Below, one piece after another: positions 12,210-23,767 of a stretch of 64,000 bases of DNA. The stretch comes from Unio delphinus (Eukaryota; Mollusca; Bivalvia; Unionida; Unionidae), in assembly GCA_029339505.1 (NCBI GenBank), contig JAQISU010001239.1:7805001-7869000 (forward strand). Reading direction: 5' to 3'. The position numbers were made by a program, and so were the translations under genes. Position 1 is the stretch's first letter, and each line of letters opens with the position of its first letter. Below the pieces are notes generated by a model, which had not been told where the DNA came from, made no database searches, and saw only the letters and a list, made by a program, of their open reading frames with translations.

Positions 12210-12860
12210 ACATGGAACTGTAGATACAAAACCGTACAGGATGCAGCATATGTCATATCTTTTCGTCCTGGATTTTCGATGGGACTCAAACTTGAATTCA
12301 TTAGAACATTTCGTTACTAGGACTTTTACAATTTAATTCGTGGCATATTTTCTGTTTCTGGAGTAAATATTGTGATGAACCAGACAGAATTGAGTTACAA
12401 TAGTCCAGTCTTGAAAGTACTTATGAACACACGTGTTTTTGTGGCGTCAACTGAAAGATATTTACGAATGGAACTGATGCGTCTCAATTCAAGATATGCA
12501 GCCTTGCAGATGTTCATGACATGTTGGTGCAATGTGAGACTACTGTCTGGAGTAACGCCTAGGTTCCGTACTGACTGTGAGAATTTAATGTTGGTGTTGC
12601 TAATATTTATTGTCTGAGGTAAAGGATGTGAATGAGAAAGTCTCATTCACAGTTTGTTACATGTCATCCATGATTTCACATGAGAACTGCACTTCTCTAC
12701 TCCATGGATGGTAGCATCAGCTTCAGTTGGGTGGCTAGACTTGTATATTTAGTTAGCATCAGCTTACAATTGGTACGATACTGGGTGATGATATATGACA
12801 CTTTAGAGCGGCTGAGTGTACAGAATGAAAAGAACAGATCCCTGTGGAACACCACAACAT
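12210..12860 (-). pseudogene. Decayed non-LTR retrotransposon reverse transcriptase (CR1/jockey-like)
   Basis: Reading the minus strand from 12860 downward, a VPQGSVL-type RT motif appears near 12850. It is followed by a broken YADD-equivalent and a stretch like SWMT.NKL near 12690. Then comes an open 83-codon frame (12646-12395) with SVRNLGVTPDSSLTL and CKAAYLELRRISSIRKYLS, typical of the RT thumb region in CR1/jockey-type LINEs. Further fragments like LDYCNSIL follow near 12380. Stops and frameshifts separate all pieces, and no endonuclease is present. A perfect GTGAATGAGA/TCTCATTCAC hairpin lies at 12628-12650 inside it. Confidence 0.75.
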
Positions 12861-13471
12861 ACGTAAACTGGGCTCGGTGCCAGAACTGCAGTGCTCACAT
12901 TTTATTAATTTTGAGGCTTATTGACTTAGGAGCCACTGCAAAAAGAAAACAAAACAGGGCTTTTTTTTATTCTGCAGCATACGGCAACATCACTTGCATA
13001 AAATATGAAGTGTAATTCTTTCTCTTTGACTAATTTATAGTGTAAGAAAGGCAAAAAGGTGTGGCGCTACATATTATCATGCATCCAGCCAATATACAGA
13101 GCCATGCGAGTACTACCTTCAATTTGTTCTAGGCATATAACCAGCCATACAGTAATCACATATCACTATTAATTGTAGAAAATGGATTTTGACAGTATTT
13201 AGACTAATATCCCAAGAAAAATGGGAGTAAAACTGAAGAAGAGGAAGAAGCATTTAATTCTTGTGGAATAACGAGTTAAAATGAGAACTGCAATTATCAT
13301 ATAAACATTACAAAATAGCGTATTTTGAGATAATGATTGAAATTCAGCTGAGGAGATAATTTATCACAAGAAATTACTATTTTTGAAAAAGTCTCTTCTT
13401 TACCAAAATACGAACTTGTTCTTATTTATCTCTAAAAGACCTCTATCATTAACATTTTAAAAAATATGTCA

Positions 13472-13501
13472 CTAATAATAATAATAATAATAATAATAAT
13501 A
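13472..13501. repeat. (AAT)n microsatellite
   Basis: About ten ATA/AAT units. Confidence 0.9.
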
Positions 13502-13876
13502 CATCTCATTACTGCATGGAACTATATATTATTTTACTAAGTTCTTCCAATGACTATCAACAGTTTTAAAACATATGTCATTGTTCACTAATCTCAACAT
13601 TAGCAAGATGTAAAATTTTAGCGTGGTGGTTTACAACCAGAAATACACATCAGGTGCCGGTAATACCTTCGCACATTTTTGTAAAGATCTAATTTTTAAA
13701 TACACATTTGGCAATGTTGAATTCATATTAAGCGTCAGTATTGTTTAAAGGCATCATCATCTTCATTATTACGCAATATATTTTGGCCATATGACAATGA
13801 GCAGAGCAGAAGGTATACTTTGTAATTATAAATTTTCGTACTACACAAAATAGCACAACAGTAATTTAGTATATTC

Positions 13877-13877
<1 letters not shown>
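13502..13877. other. Non-coding between two AAT microsatellites
   Basis: No gene or repeat recognised. Confidence 0.4.

Positions 13878-13920
<43 letters not shown>
13878..13920. repeat. (AAT)n microsatellite
   Basis: About 14 uninterrupted units. Confidence 0.9.
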
Positions 13921-13921
<1 letters not shown>

Positions 13922-14156
13922 CAACTGCCACTTGAACAAACTGTTTTTGTTTAGTTCAATGCTCATTTATAACAACCCTTAGTAATGTGCAAAAGAGCAT
14001 ATACGGTAATGACCTCAAACCATGCTGGTTCCCTATTAAAATTAAGGATATAACATACGTTGCAAGCGAGTAACTCCAACTTTGCAACTACACGTTTAAC
14101 GGGTCAGTTGATAAATTAGAAAACAAAAAAAAACGTTAGAACATATATTAACCTAG

Positions 14157-14240
14157 GCCGATAAATCAGCCTTTCACCTGTTACGATTTTGATGCTGGGG
14201 TTCATCAAAATTGTAACGGGTGAAGGGCTGATTTATCGGC
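14157..14240. repeat. Short inverted repeat (hairpin) beside the LTR element
   Basis: The left arm GCCGATAAATCAGCCTTTCA and its continuation to GATTTTGATG pair with CATCAAAATTGTAACGGGTG and its continuation to TTATCGGC. Arms are about 38 nt with a loop of about 8 nt. It may be a minimal fold-back element, or be related to the adjacent LTR element whose 3' end lies about 120 bp away. Confidence 0.7.
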
Positions 14241-14358
14241 ATAGTATTAACCCTTATACACAGTGCAGTACGATTTTGTTGAGCGAACAACCTGAGACAG
14301 AAACGTTCCAAAATTTGCGTATGATTTCTGAGGAAAATTTAAATTCCAAGTTGTTTTC

Positions 14359-14456
14359 TCGCAGAATAGAAACCGAATGTGTTTTGGATTAAATGGATAA
14401 CTCAAACTCAGTGAGTGAAGGATGGAAATTTATGAACTTAATTAGTAAATAAAACA
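14359..14456 (-). repeat. 3' LTR remnant
   Basis: About 98 bp is a direct repeat of 18504-18605, sharing GTTTTGGATTAAATGGATAA and the terminal TCGCAGAATA. It directly follows the RNase H remnant, so most of U3 has been lost or is unrecognisable. The element-strand end reads TTCTGCGA. Confidence 0.7.
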
Positions 14457-14489
14457 TGTATGAGTAATATTAAGGGTAAAATACCCGTG

Positions 14490-15440
14490 CATATCTTGAC
14501 TATAATGTCCCTCGTCGCAGTAATTTCCGGCGAGATACAAGTTAGTTCCGTCGTTTACCTGGAAGCGATAAGGTTGTAGGGTCAGCGTCCAACGCATCAA
14601 TCGAGCATTAGTGACCTTGGCCTTGTTTAAAGACAATAGGGGTTGGTGATCTGTGTCGAGAACGAAAGCTCTCCCAAAAAGATATGCATGATACTTTCCA
14701 ATCCACCACACAAAGGCCAAACACACTTTCTCAATAACGGAATAGTTTTTTCTCCCTGGGTAGTAATTTCCTACTTGAGTAAGCTACGAGTAACTTATTG
14801 TTATCTTGCTCTTGCAGAAAAACTGCTCCCAGCACAGTTTCAGAGGCATCTGTCCTTAAAATAAATGGTTTGCTAACATCTGGCAATTTTAACACGTGGC
14901 GCTGGCCCCTACTAACCCGAATGGCATTACCTTGAACTGATATAGTCTTTTTTTGGGTCGCAAATGCTATCAAAGCATGGGACTTTTGAACAATGGGAAC
15001 CTGGCAATATCCCTTGGACAGATCTAATTTGGAAATCCATCGGTTGCCCGACAACATCGCAAATAGATCCTCCATATATGGCATTGGTTCTGCATCGAAC
15101 ACCGTGATTTGTTTTAATTGCCGCAAGTCGATACAGAATAGGTTAGTTCCATCCTTTGTCTGACTAGCACTACGGGAGAAGAATATGGCGAGTTGGAGGA
15201 TTCAATCAAACCCAGATCTAACATTTTAATCACCTCTTCGTCCACAGCTTTTCGCTCGTTGTAGGGTACTGGATAACCTTTCATTCTAATGGGGTCAGAT
15301 GTATTCGGTTTAATTTTGAGGTCTACCAAGGTTGTACAACCTGGTCTGTCGGTGAATACGTTCGAGTATTTAACCAAGACGCATTAATATGCTGACGCTG
15401 ATCTTTGGTCAACTCAGCACTCACACCGACTTTATCGACC
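14490..15440 (-). pseudogene. LTR element reverse transcriptase and RNase H, internally deleted
   Basis: From high to low coordinates: an N-terminal RT stretch with YPVPYNERKAV and NSPYSSPVVLV (15377-15170); then a segment with DLSKGYCQVP (about 15010) and a FATQKK-like motif; then a jump straight to a tether/RNase H segment with LRTDASETVLGAV (about 14860). RNase H continues with FVLDTDHQPLLSL (about 14640) and ends near 14490. The palm segment with the YxDD catalytic box is absent, a loss of roughly 150 residues. At least two frameshifts separate the pieces. Confidence 0.85.
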
Positions 15441-15519
15441 AATTCCTTCGAAACACCCAAGGGACATTCAAGGGAAACATCGATTTATGAGTTTACTAAG
15501 TCTTAGTACGAAAACAATT

Positions 15520-16470
15520 TAAGAACCCTTTTTCTACATTGTCTTTCTTTCTCTTGATGATCAACTTAAGTATTTTTGCATGGAATGTCTTTATATTACC
15601 GTCTATGTCAATGACAGTTCATTCACCCTTGACCTGTTTAACTTCATAGGGACCTTTCCACTGGACTTGTAACGTTTTTGTGCTAGTCTGAAGAAGAAAA
15701 AGAACCTGATCTCCTACAAGACATTTTCGATTTCGCGTTTTGCGTTTATAGTACTTGGCACATCTACGTCCCGATTTCATAAATTCATCACGTTCCTACT
15801 GGAATGTAGTTTCTAGTATCTCTCGCAGATGTAACACATACTGGTAAGGTTTTTTTTTATCTCCTCGATCGTGAAGTCACCTATCCATAATTCACATAGT
15901 TTCCGCATTGGGCCTCAAACCATTCTTCCGTACAACAATTTGAAGGGGGAAACCCTAAGCATTCTTGTGGTACTTCACGGTACGCGAACTGAACCGCGTT
16001 CAAATAGCGATCCCAGTCTTGCGAACGTTCCGCGCATATTTTTCGTAGCATGAAACTTCTCTACCAGTCCATTGCACATCACATGGTATGAGGTATTGTG
16101 CTTCGGCTTCGGGATATCTGGTTGCGTAATCCAGAAGAGTAAACACATACCGCCTCTTTCTTTTGGTAACTGGTTGTATTGGTCCTACAATATCCACTCC
16201 TCTCTTTTAAACGGTGTATTTAATAACTGCATCTGTCCATAAGGCACTCTTCTCTTACACAGGGTTTAATAACACACGTCACTAGACCTACAGAACCGTG
16301 TGTTATCGACATTAAAACCAGGCCAGTAGAATTCAGCGACTACCCTGCTGGTGATCTTCGCTTTACCTAAGTGTCCTGCCATGCTAGATTTATGTACCAC
16401 CCTAAGTACTTGAGATTTGTATCTCTGAGGTATGACCACTTGCCTATACCTCTTATCCTCAGGAGTTATT
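15520..16470 (-). pseudogene. LTR element integrase
   Basis: Minus-strand order: an HHCC-like zinc-binding stretch (MAGHLGKAK, then EFYWPGF, then FCRSSDVC) at about 16400-16280; a core start with DIVGPIQPVTKR and LLDYATRYPEA at 16200-16100; a MCNGLVEKFHAT-type motif with the third catalytic Glu near 16070; and a C-terminal GPY/F module with LQVQWKGPYEVKQ near 15670-15640. The middle of the core, including the second catalytic Asp, is missing or unrecognisable. The GPY/F module ends about 140 bp before the RT start, fixing the INT-RT order. Confidence 0.85.
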
Positions 16471-16639
16471 AACTTCCTATGAATTAGATCGTTCTTCCGA
16501 ACGAATATCTAACTGCCCCCTCACTTGCAGTGTTTAATTGCGCCGGACGCGATTTACTCAACAATAATTCTGATTGATTTCTCACGTTCTGGTTCTTATT
16601 TGAACACGTCACGCAAAATTCCGGAGATCGATTCAGGGA

Positions 16640-17000
16640 CTATTAATTTCTGAAACGCGTTTTTCTCTTGTCGGGTTTGCGCTCGCGTTTCGACTGTCTG
16701 GGCCAAAATATCTTGAAGTCTGCCATGGTTGGAAGACGGGAAAGTTCAACATTTCCGATCGTCAGCTCGTAAATAGGGTTTTTCATACAAAGGACATCAA
16801 CAGTTCCGGTTAGTAAAGGTGTTTCTACAGTGATCCTTGCTACGGGACTGCGACCGATCGTATGATCGAGTAACATTCATAGGGACTCCCACACGAGCAT
16901 TTGGTTATGCTGCACGAGACTACATTTGATCACTACACCCGTGAAACCAGTGTCACGTAATGCTATTACTTCCCGACCGTTCACGAAACCTCTCGCGATT
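16640..17000 (-). pseudogene. LTR element retropepsin-type aspartic protease
   Basis: A catalytic-type DTG appears in ALRDTGFTGVV (about 16955-16930). An in-frame stop follows, then a 77-codon frame (16876-16643) with RITVETPLLTGTV and MKNPIYELTIGNV, which matches the flap and C-terminal portion of gypsy-type proteases. It lies between the gag zinc knuckle and integrase. Confidence 0.7.
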
Positions 17001-17099
17001 GGTACTCGCGCTTCGGGGAAAAGACACGTGCCAAGCGAATGAATACCTGGTTATACCTGCACAAGATTATCAGATATACCTTTACTCTGTATAGCCACT

Positions 17100-17954
17100 G
17101 CTACCTTATGTACAAGTCCGTTTCTTTTAGGACATTTTGCTTGAACATGACCCCATTCCTTACACAACTTTCTTTGTATACCCTAACGACCTGTACCCCT
17201 AACTAACTCCTACTTACCTCAGCTGATTTCATAAGCTCCCTAGGCATCGGTCTCGTAGACTGGTTTCCAGACCTGAGATCTTTGTAAACCACGTTCTGGG
17301 TTCCCCCATGAGCATCAGCAGAGAAATCGACCTGCTTAGCCATATCCTGTAGTCTGAGAAGACTTTCTCTTTCAGAAACTAACTTAGGTCCCTACAAACT
17401 ATGTTCAACAATTGATCTCTAAGCAAGAAATCAGTTAACCCTTCAAACGTTTTCACCGCTTTGCCGCATTCAATCCACCGCTGAAAAAAGTTCATTATTT
17501 TAACGATGAACTGACCAAAGATTTATCCTTTCTCATGAACATTTTACTGAAACCCTGATCAGTGAGCTCGTACATTTTAAGAAGTGATTCCTTCAACGTC
17601 ATTAAACACATCGTCGCTAGGTGGTCAGTATACATCCAGTGCTTTATCTTTTAATAATGTACTGAGATACAGTGCACAGTCATTTCAACTCCGCTTATTT
17701 TTCTCGGCATATCATTCAAACAGATGAAGATAACTATCCATGTTATCTTTTTCATCGTCAAGGGGGGGGGGGTATTTATGACCCTTTAATTTGCTAAAGA
17801 CAGAATCGTGTTCTCCTTTTCTAGCTGTAGCTAACTCTACCTTACGTTTATGATCTCGTTGTTTTAATCTTTCTTCTATCTCCAAACATTCTAACCCTGC
17901 CTCTGTTTCCCTTTCTATCTCCCCTCCCCCTCTGCTTCCCTTTCCCTTTTCCAT
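17100..17954 (-). pseudogene. LTR element gag-like region with zinc-knuckle remnant
   Basis: A charged 80-codon frame (17954-17712) is rich in Glu, Lys and Arg and ends DNMDSYLHLFE, resembling the N-terminal gag region of related elements. Downstream near 17110-17160 a stretch reads CKEWGHVQAKCP, which is a CCHC knuckle whose first Cys is lost. The middle is fragmented by stops. A G-run of about 11 bases at 17762-17772 lies within it. Confidence 0.6.
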
Positions 17955-18134
17955 TCTATCATTTCCTTTTCGGCCTGTTTTTCTAGTTATATCTTACCCT
18001 TATCTAATTCTATCCTTTCCTGTTCGACCTGTTTTTCTAGTTATATCTTTTCCCTCTCAAAAGCCATTTTGGTTTCTTCTGCTTCCCTTTCTAGGTCTAA
18101 TGTGTCCCTTTTGGTTTTATTTTCTAATTCTATC

Positions 18135-18137
<3 letters not shown>

Positions 18138-18181
<44 letters not shown>
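18138..18181. repeat. (CT)n microsatellite
   Basis: About 22 CT units inside the gag leader of the LTR element, flanked by pyrimidine-rich sequence that encodes Glu/Arg-rich frames on the other strand. Confidence 0.9.
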
Positions 18182-18185
<4 letters not shown>

Positions 18186-18483
18186 TCCTGAATAAATTTC
18201 CTTAAGCTTTCTCATTCACACCCAAGTTCTAAGTCCTTAATGGATGACATGACTACTAGTGATATAACAAATATAATTTTTAAAAATAGACTAATCTTAT
18301 CTTCCCGATGACAGCAACCAAAACAATGCTTTCAATATGTTTATACTGACCCACAGATCCTAATAAAACTAAATAAAATGAGCACCTACTTTAAACGTAT
18401 CTTGTCAAGAAGTTTACACTCGAATATAAACAGAAAGTGTAGACTTTTACAAACAGGGTGATGACGATTTACTTAATACAAGG

Positions 18484-18501
18484 ATCCCACTTCTGACACC
18501 A
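18484..18501 (-). promoter_or_regulatory. Primer binding site complementary to tRNA-Leu 3' end
   Basis: The minus strand reads TGGTGTCAGAAGTGGGAT, 18 nt that I recognise as the exact complement of a metazoan tRNA-Leu 3' end including CCA. It lies about 3 nt downstream of the 5' LTR end, where minus-strand DNA synthesis of an LTR element is primed. Confidence 0.8.
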
Positions 18502-18503
18502 TT

Positions 18504-18605
18504 ATCGCAGAATATAAACCAAGTGGGTTTTGGATTAAATGGATAACTCAATAACAATGAGTGAAAGATGGAAATTTATTAACATAATTAGTAAAGAAAA
18601 ATATA
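18504..18605 (-). repeat. 5' LTR, recognisable end
   Basis: Direct repeat of 14359-14456 at roughly 80-85% identity by eye, adjoining the primer binding site. The 5' LTR must extend to higher coordinates, but its start cannot be fixed because the 3' copy is truncated. Confidence 0.7.
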
Positions 18606-19759
18606 TGATGTATAAATATAATGATTTTCACACGCCTTCAACATAGGATTGATCCAATCACTCTATACAAACACTCACACATTGATAAAAACCAAACATA
18701 AGATATGAATATGAAATAGAGAATCAAGAAACATCATGGCAATGTAAGATATTCACAAAATTTCAGTATGGACTGCGATTAAGATTCAATTTATCTCAAG
18801 GTATTCAAGTACGTTTCAAATGTTCTGCACTGTAAGTGAGATTCAGAAATCTCCTGGAATACAACAAAGATTCGAAATAATCTCATGCAAATGAAAATGT
18901 ACCCAATTGAAACAACAATCGGAATAAACATATGCTTCCGGACCCTTGTACAGTCGTACAATTCAGAAACTGATAAACCGCACAGTTTCACCGAGTCCTT
19001 GGGTTGGTCCAGACTTGTATCGGCCGCTCGCACCCTTCACGGATCCAACACATGTACAGTCATCAGTACACACACGTACAGACAGCATACAGTACCCTTG
19101 TATTAGCTACGTCTACAGTCGTGGCTCATCAACATGCACAGACATAGGTAAATACATATTGACATCTAGAGATAGCTCTACTCGTCAGGTGCAAAAAAAA
19201 AACAATCTGGTAATAATAATGAATTCTGAGAAATCTCTAGATATGTGATAATACATTAAACTTTAATAGCAACATGTATATTCACAGTACACAACGTTTC
19301 AAATCTGCGTTGTAATTATTGAATCATAACACGATATGACATTATAAACTCAATAAGCTTCGCATATCAAATTAAATATAAATTTTACACTCACCCCTAT
19401 GGCTTAAGAACACAATGGACAACGTGCACTCCTCGACAAGATCCAAAACGACCAGTGTGTCGATAATAAATTGATCTTGCTTACATCCATAGGACAGTGA
19501 GTAATATTCATGGTTCTCCCCGTGCATATCATGAAGAGTCTCAGCAGCTCACTCAGAGTGATTTATCAGTGCTGATAACTTCGCAATATTAAACAAAACA
19601 ATGGACATTTCCGGATTCAGGAGCCATATATTATTTGACAAACTCCACAACCTTTTCCACTAATCCTTGTTCAGCGAAGCAAATTTGCGCTTGAATAACA
19701 AACTGGTCAGCAGCAGAATCGATACCTAACCTTACTGAACGTTCCTAGAAAATCTCTTG
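18606..19759. other. Probable LTR U3 and unassigned sequence
   Basis: Part of this is probably the upstream portion of the 5' LTR. The overlapping short frames on both strands at 18791-19248 have no recognisable domain. No further repeat or gene was seen. Confidence 0.4.
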
Positions 19760-20598
19760 ACTTACGGAAAGAAAGAAAAAACACTAATCTGGATGCTTGC
19801 GTTGTATGAAACCCTGAAAAAGCAGGCAAATTCGAAGACACCGAGTTGATTGCGAAAGATAGCCCAGACCGCAGCGATGTATTTAACGATCGTCGCAACA
19901 AAATCAAAGATTGGCACTATTAATAACTGATCGATCGATTGCACTGGATCACGGGGTTGCAAGACTAGTATTTGCTGAATGGAGTAGAAGTCCCCTTGAG
20001 ACCTAATCGAAGCAGTACAGCTTTCCATTTTTCCATTTGATAACTGATTCTACCAATTACAAAACAGTCATCAAAGAAGCCAGACTATAGTACCCAAATA
20101 TTTAATCAATTGCATCGTTAACAATGCAGCCCTTAACCGAGCCCACAATCAAAATCCTTTCGAGTTTGAGCATTACAACCTGTCCAAGATAAACATCAGT
20201 GAAGAGGTCAAGACCATGTGTACCAGACCTTTCAAACCTGATTCTGACAAGATGTCGTACTTGTCGATGTACGAAGCCACTGGACACTTTGGTAGCACCA
20301 CCAGCCTAGGAATTTGGTATGACGATTGTGGGCTTTTGATTTTATTCCTGATCTCAATGACGAGGGACATTTCTACGCTATAAAATCCTGCCAACGTCAT
20401 GTGGAACCGCTCTTTGCAGAACCTCTATCCAAAACGGTGAACGTCGTCTTTTGTGCAGATTTCGACAAAACGATAAAAATCAATAGTTTGACAGAAATGA
20501 TTTTCCACTATTACAAACTATCAAATAATCTTAACTGTATTTGGACTGTGGAAGCTCCTTTGAGATGGATAACGAGGATGTTTTTGAAATACAACTAA
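19760..20598 (+). pseudogene. Virus-like capsid protein remnant (F54H12.2-like, Polinton/adinto-type)
   Basis: In successive frames the plus strand shows a LLNGVEVPLRPNRSS stretch (about 19970), AHNQNPFEFEHYNLSK (about 20135), and an open frame from about 20326 with AFDFIPDLNDEGHF and LSKTVNVVFCADFD. The order and spacing match the C-terminal two-thirds of F54H12.2-like proteins, the double-jelly-roll capsid relatives carried by Polinton/adinto-type elements in invertebrates. Stops and frameshifts break it. A protease remnant of the same kind of element follows on the same strand. Confidence 0.7.
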
Positions 20599-20999
20599 AA
20601 TTAAAATAAAGCGACGAACAGGACATCATAATATTGAAATGGCCAGAACAAGAACATTTAATTTCCTGTATTGCTAAGCACCTGGCTTAAAAAGTTAAAC
20701 CTTTGACCTACGAACAGACGTGGATGTCACAAAGATCATCTCAGTAAAATTCAACGTGATAATTGCGTGATGATGAGTCATGAAGAAAAATTGGAAGAGT
20801 ATATGGATGATGATTAAGGTCTCGTCTGGAAACAATCAGTATTGCATCAGTAGTGTAGGACTTGCTTAGTGTTTCTCTCCTCTATTGACTTATCTATTTT
20901 CATGGAGTCTAGAAAAAAAAACAAAGCAAATAACTATTTACTCGACAGAGATTTTCAACGGAAAAGTCAAATACCTGGGAACTTCAATGCATTTTGAAA
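20599..20999. other. Unassigned sequence between capsid and protease remnants
   Basis: Short plus-strand frames interrupted by stops, probably decayed coding sequence of the same virus-like element. The stretch just before 21000 may be the protease N-terminus. Confidence 0.4.
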
Positions 21000-21350
21000 A
21001 ATAGTTCGTACACAGCTTTATGGAATCCTGAAGTGTGCGCTAAAGATGAATTTCCTCATCGCAAACGTCAATACATTTAACCTTATGTTATCAACACCGA
21101 TGACAGTCATCTCATAGAAACCCTTTGGATGCCCGTCTTCTCAACGATTATAGTGTGTAGTATTTTGATTCTTATGGATTACTGCCTTTGCAAAACGATG
21201 TCATCGACTTTATGAGAAGACATACCTAGACGACTCGCTTCAATAATGTGAAATTACAATGCACAGAGTCCATGGTGTCTATCCAATATTTTGTCTATTT
21301 TCTTCATCACGCAGTTTAGATATCCCTTAGAACATTCAGTGGCTTATTTC
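21000..21350 (+). pseudogene. Adenain-like cysteine protease remnant (Polinton/adinto-type)
   Basis: Translation shows YVINTDDSHLIETLW (about 21080), YGLLPLQNDVIDFMRRHT (about 21175) and FNNVKLQCTESMVSIQYFVY (about 21240), which line up with the capsid-maturation protease of Polintons. The catalytic His position before Trp reads Leu and the catalytic Cys of the CGQ-type motif is replaced (SIQ), so the enzyme would be dead even without the stops. It lies downstream of the capsid remnant on the same strand. Confidence 0.65.
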
Positions 21351-21649
21351 GATGGCAACTATTCTAGAAACGATGACAAAATATAAAAATGGTTTTGTTA
21401 ACATTATGGTTATCTTTTGCCTTGAGCTAGGAAACGTAGTGTGCATATCACACCAAAAGAAGCCAATGAGTAGAAGTGGAGTATAATTCCATAACATTGT
21501 CAACCTTGTAAATAAGTTCCTGTTTTGGAAAAACATGTTGACTTGTTGATTTTGTATTAATTGCTGTTGATAATTTATTGTTTGAAAGTGGGTGTCTAAT
21601 TTGTTTCAAAATTTGCACTGTCTGAATATGTGCTCTTTCGTTTTTTCTC

Positions 21650-22212
<563 letters not shown>

Positions 22213-23640
22213 GGAAAGAAATACTACTCCATTATCAACACTATTTTTATTTGTATGATAGTCTATGTATGTGTGTTTGTATGTAAGGGTTTACATGAGT
22301 GTCAATAAACACTGCATGGTATTGCTTGTTTCATAGAGTGTGTTTGTTAGGTTTGGAATATTTTTGTATGTAATTGATGTAGTATGTTTGCATAAAAAAG
22401 ATGAAAAGAGTGTTTCTTTCTGTCGATCTTTTCTATGTTAGGGTTTTGTTTGGATGTGAATGAATTAATGTTAAATTAAAGTGAACCGGCCACGAAGGGT
22501 CATTATTCACTGTTTTATCTTTCAACAGAAAATTATTTAATTTTTCCCGTGGGGTAAGTAATGGTGCCACATCCCCACGGGCGTTTATGCACACATAGTA
22601 TGCTATTTAATTTGGTCGTCATGTCGCGCCCCTATTGAGGGACTATCGACATGAATGTAGAACCTGGGTGAGTGGGAATATATCAAAAACGCACTCAACA
22701 CTATCAACCAATCGGAAGGAATGTGCTAGAGGTGCAATGGCACCAAATAATGACTGGTGATAAATGGTTTTCACGTCTCGTCGTGTTGAAGGTTTCTGGT
22801 CGTGATCAAGGAGGAAAAGGTCCGATAAGCCAACCCATGTATGTTGACAGCCTTGAAACGACCTAGCCATACTTATTTCAAATCAGGTCCAGTTTCAATA
22901 ATGGACGGGAAATATTCCAATAATGTGTAAGCCACCTGTGTAATTAAACCAAAGTTTGTGTAGTTGAAGATTTTTGTCTAACTCCTAACATACCAATGTT
23001 TCTAGTACCAATTGTACGTATTGTAAGTCCCTAACAATTTTAATTATAGAATGTCTGTGCGACATATGTAGGTTGATCACAGTTAGGTTATATGGATTGT
23101 GAATTTCGAATGGCGATGTTCGAAATTGATCAAGTTAGGTTTCTCAAAACAGCTTGTCAAAGAGAGCTTTCGTACCAAATGAGAGCTCTGTAATGTCTAA
23201 ATGGCAGTAGCCCTTAGAAGGGCTTTTTTATGGAGGGTTACGCAATTGTAACCAGTCTTCCCTCATTCTGATTTGCTTGCTCCGGTGTTCTCCTGTCGTC
23301 TCTTGTTCCTTGGGCCTCGCTTCATCTTGATTGTCAGCACCGGTGTCCTCCTCTCTTCTGGGTATCTAGATTTAAAATTGTCCCTATCAGTTTGGAAATA
23401 CTCTGTACTGTTGTTACAAAAGTGTATACAGTCCCATGTGACAGCCTATTAATGCGGGTGTACTAGTCCCGCATTCCTGATGGTTCGAGGTTCGATACCA
23501 CCTTGTATTTCGGATTTAGTTTTTAGGAAAATGCTAACTAATTTATATTTGGATGCAGCATTGTGGCGCTGGGTCTGATGGTCTTGGTGTTTTACGTATA
23601 TGGAGAAAAGTTAGAAATAGATAGAGAGGAGTGTTAATGC
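22213..23640. other. Unassigned; a short GC hairpin near 22550
   Basis: CCCGTGGGG at about 22547 pairs with CCCCACGGG at about 22574. No gene recognised. A TTCGAGGTTCGATACC stretch at about 23490 resembles a tRNA T-arm but has no matching box A at the right distance. The last part may belong to the LINE tail that follows. Confidence 0.4.
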
Positions 23641-23767
23641 CTTGATGATGGTATCCATAGTACACCCTTTTATTATTGTACCTGATGTTATTTTCATAAA
23701 TTCTTCAATGTTTATTTCTATATAGTTTGTTATCCCTAATTCTAATTGGTTGTTTTACGTGTGCAGC

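Larger units (their letters stand above)
14359..18605 (-). mobile_element. Degenerate gypsy-type LTR retrotransposon with INT before RT (GmR1-like order)
   Basis: On the minus strand the domains run PBS, gag with a zinc-knuckle remnant, aspartic protease, integrase (HHCC region, core, GPY/F), reverse transcriptase, RNase H, then LTR. Both flanks carry related LTR ends (18504-18605 and 14359-14456). Individual domains clearly resemble Ty3/gypsy pol, but integrase lies upstream of RT, as known for GmR1-type elements and unlike standard gypsy. Many frameshifts and stops and an internal RT deletion make it non-autonomous. Confidence 0.85.

Noticed and set aside
23450..23530. tRNA-like T-arm (GGTTCGATACC)
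   Set aside because: No box A at the correct distance and no acceptor stem; it is probably part of a retrotransposon tail.
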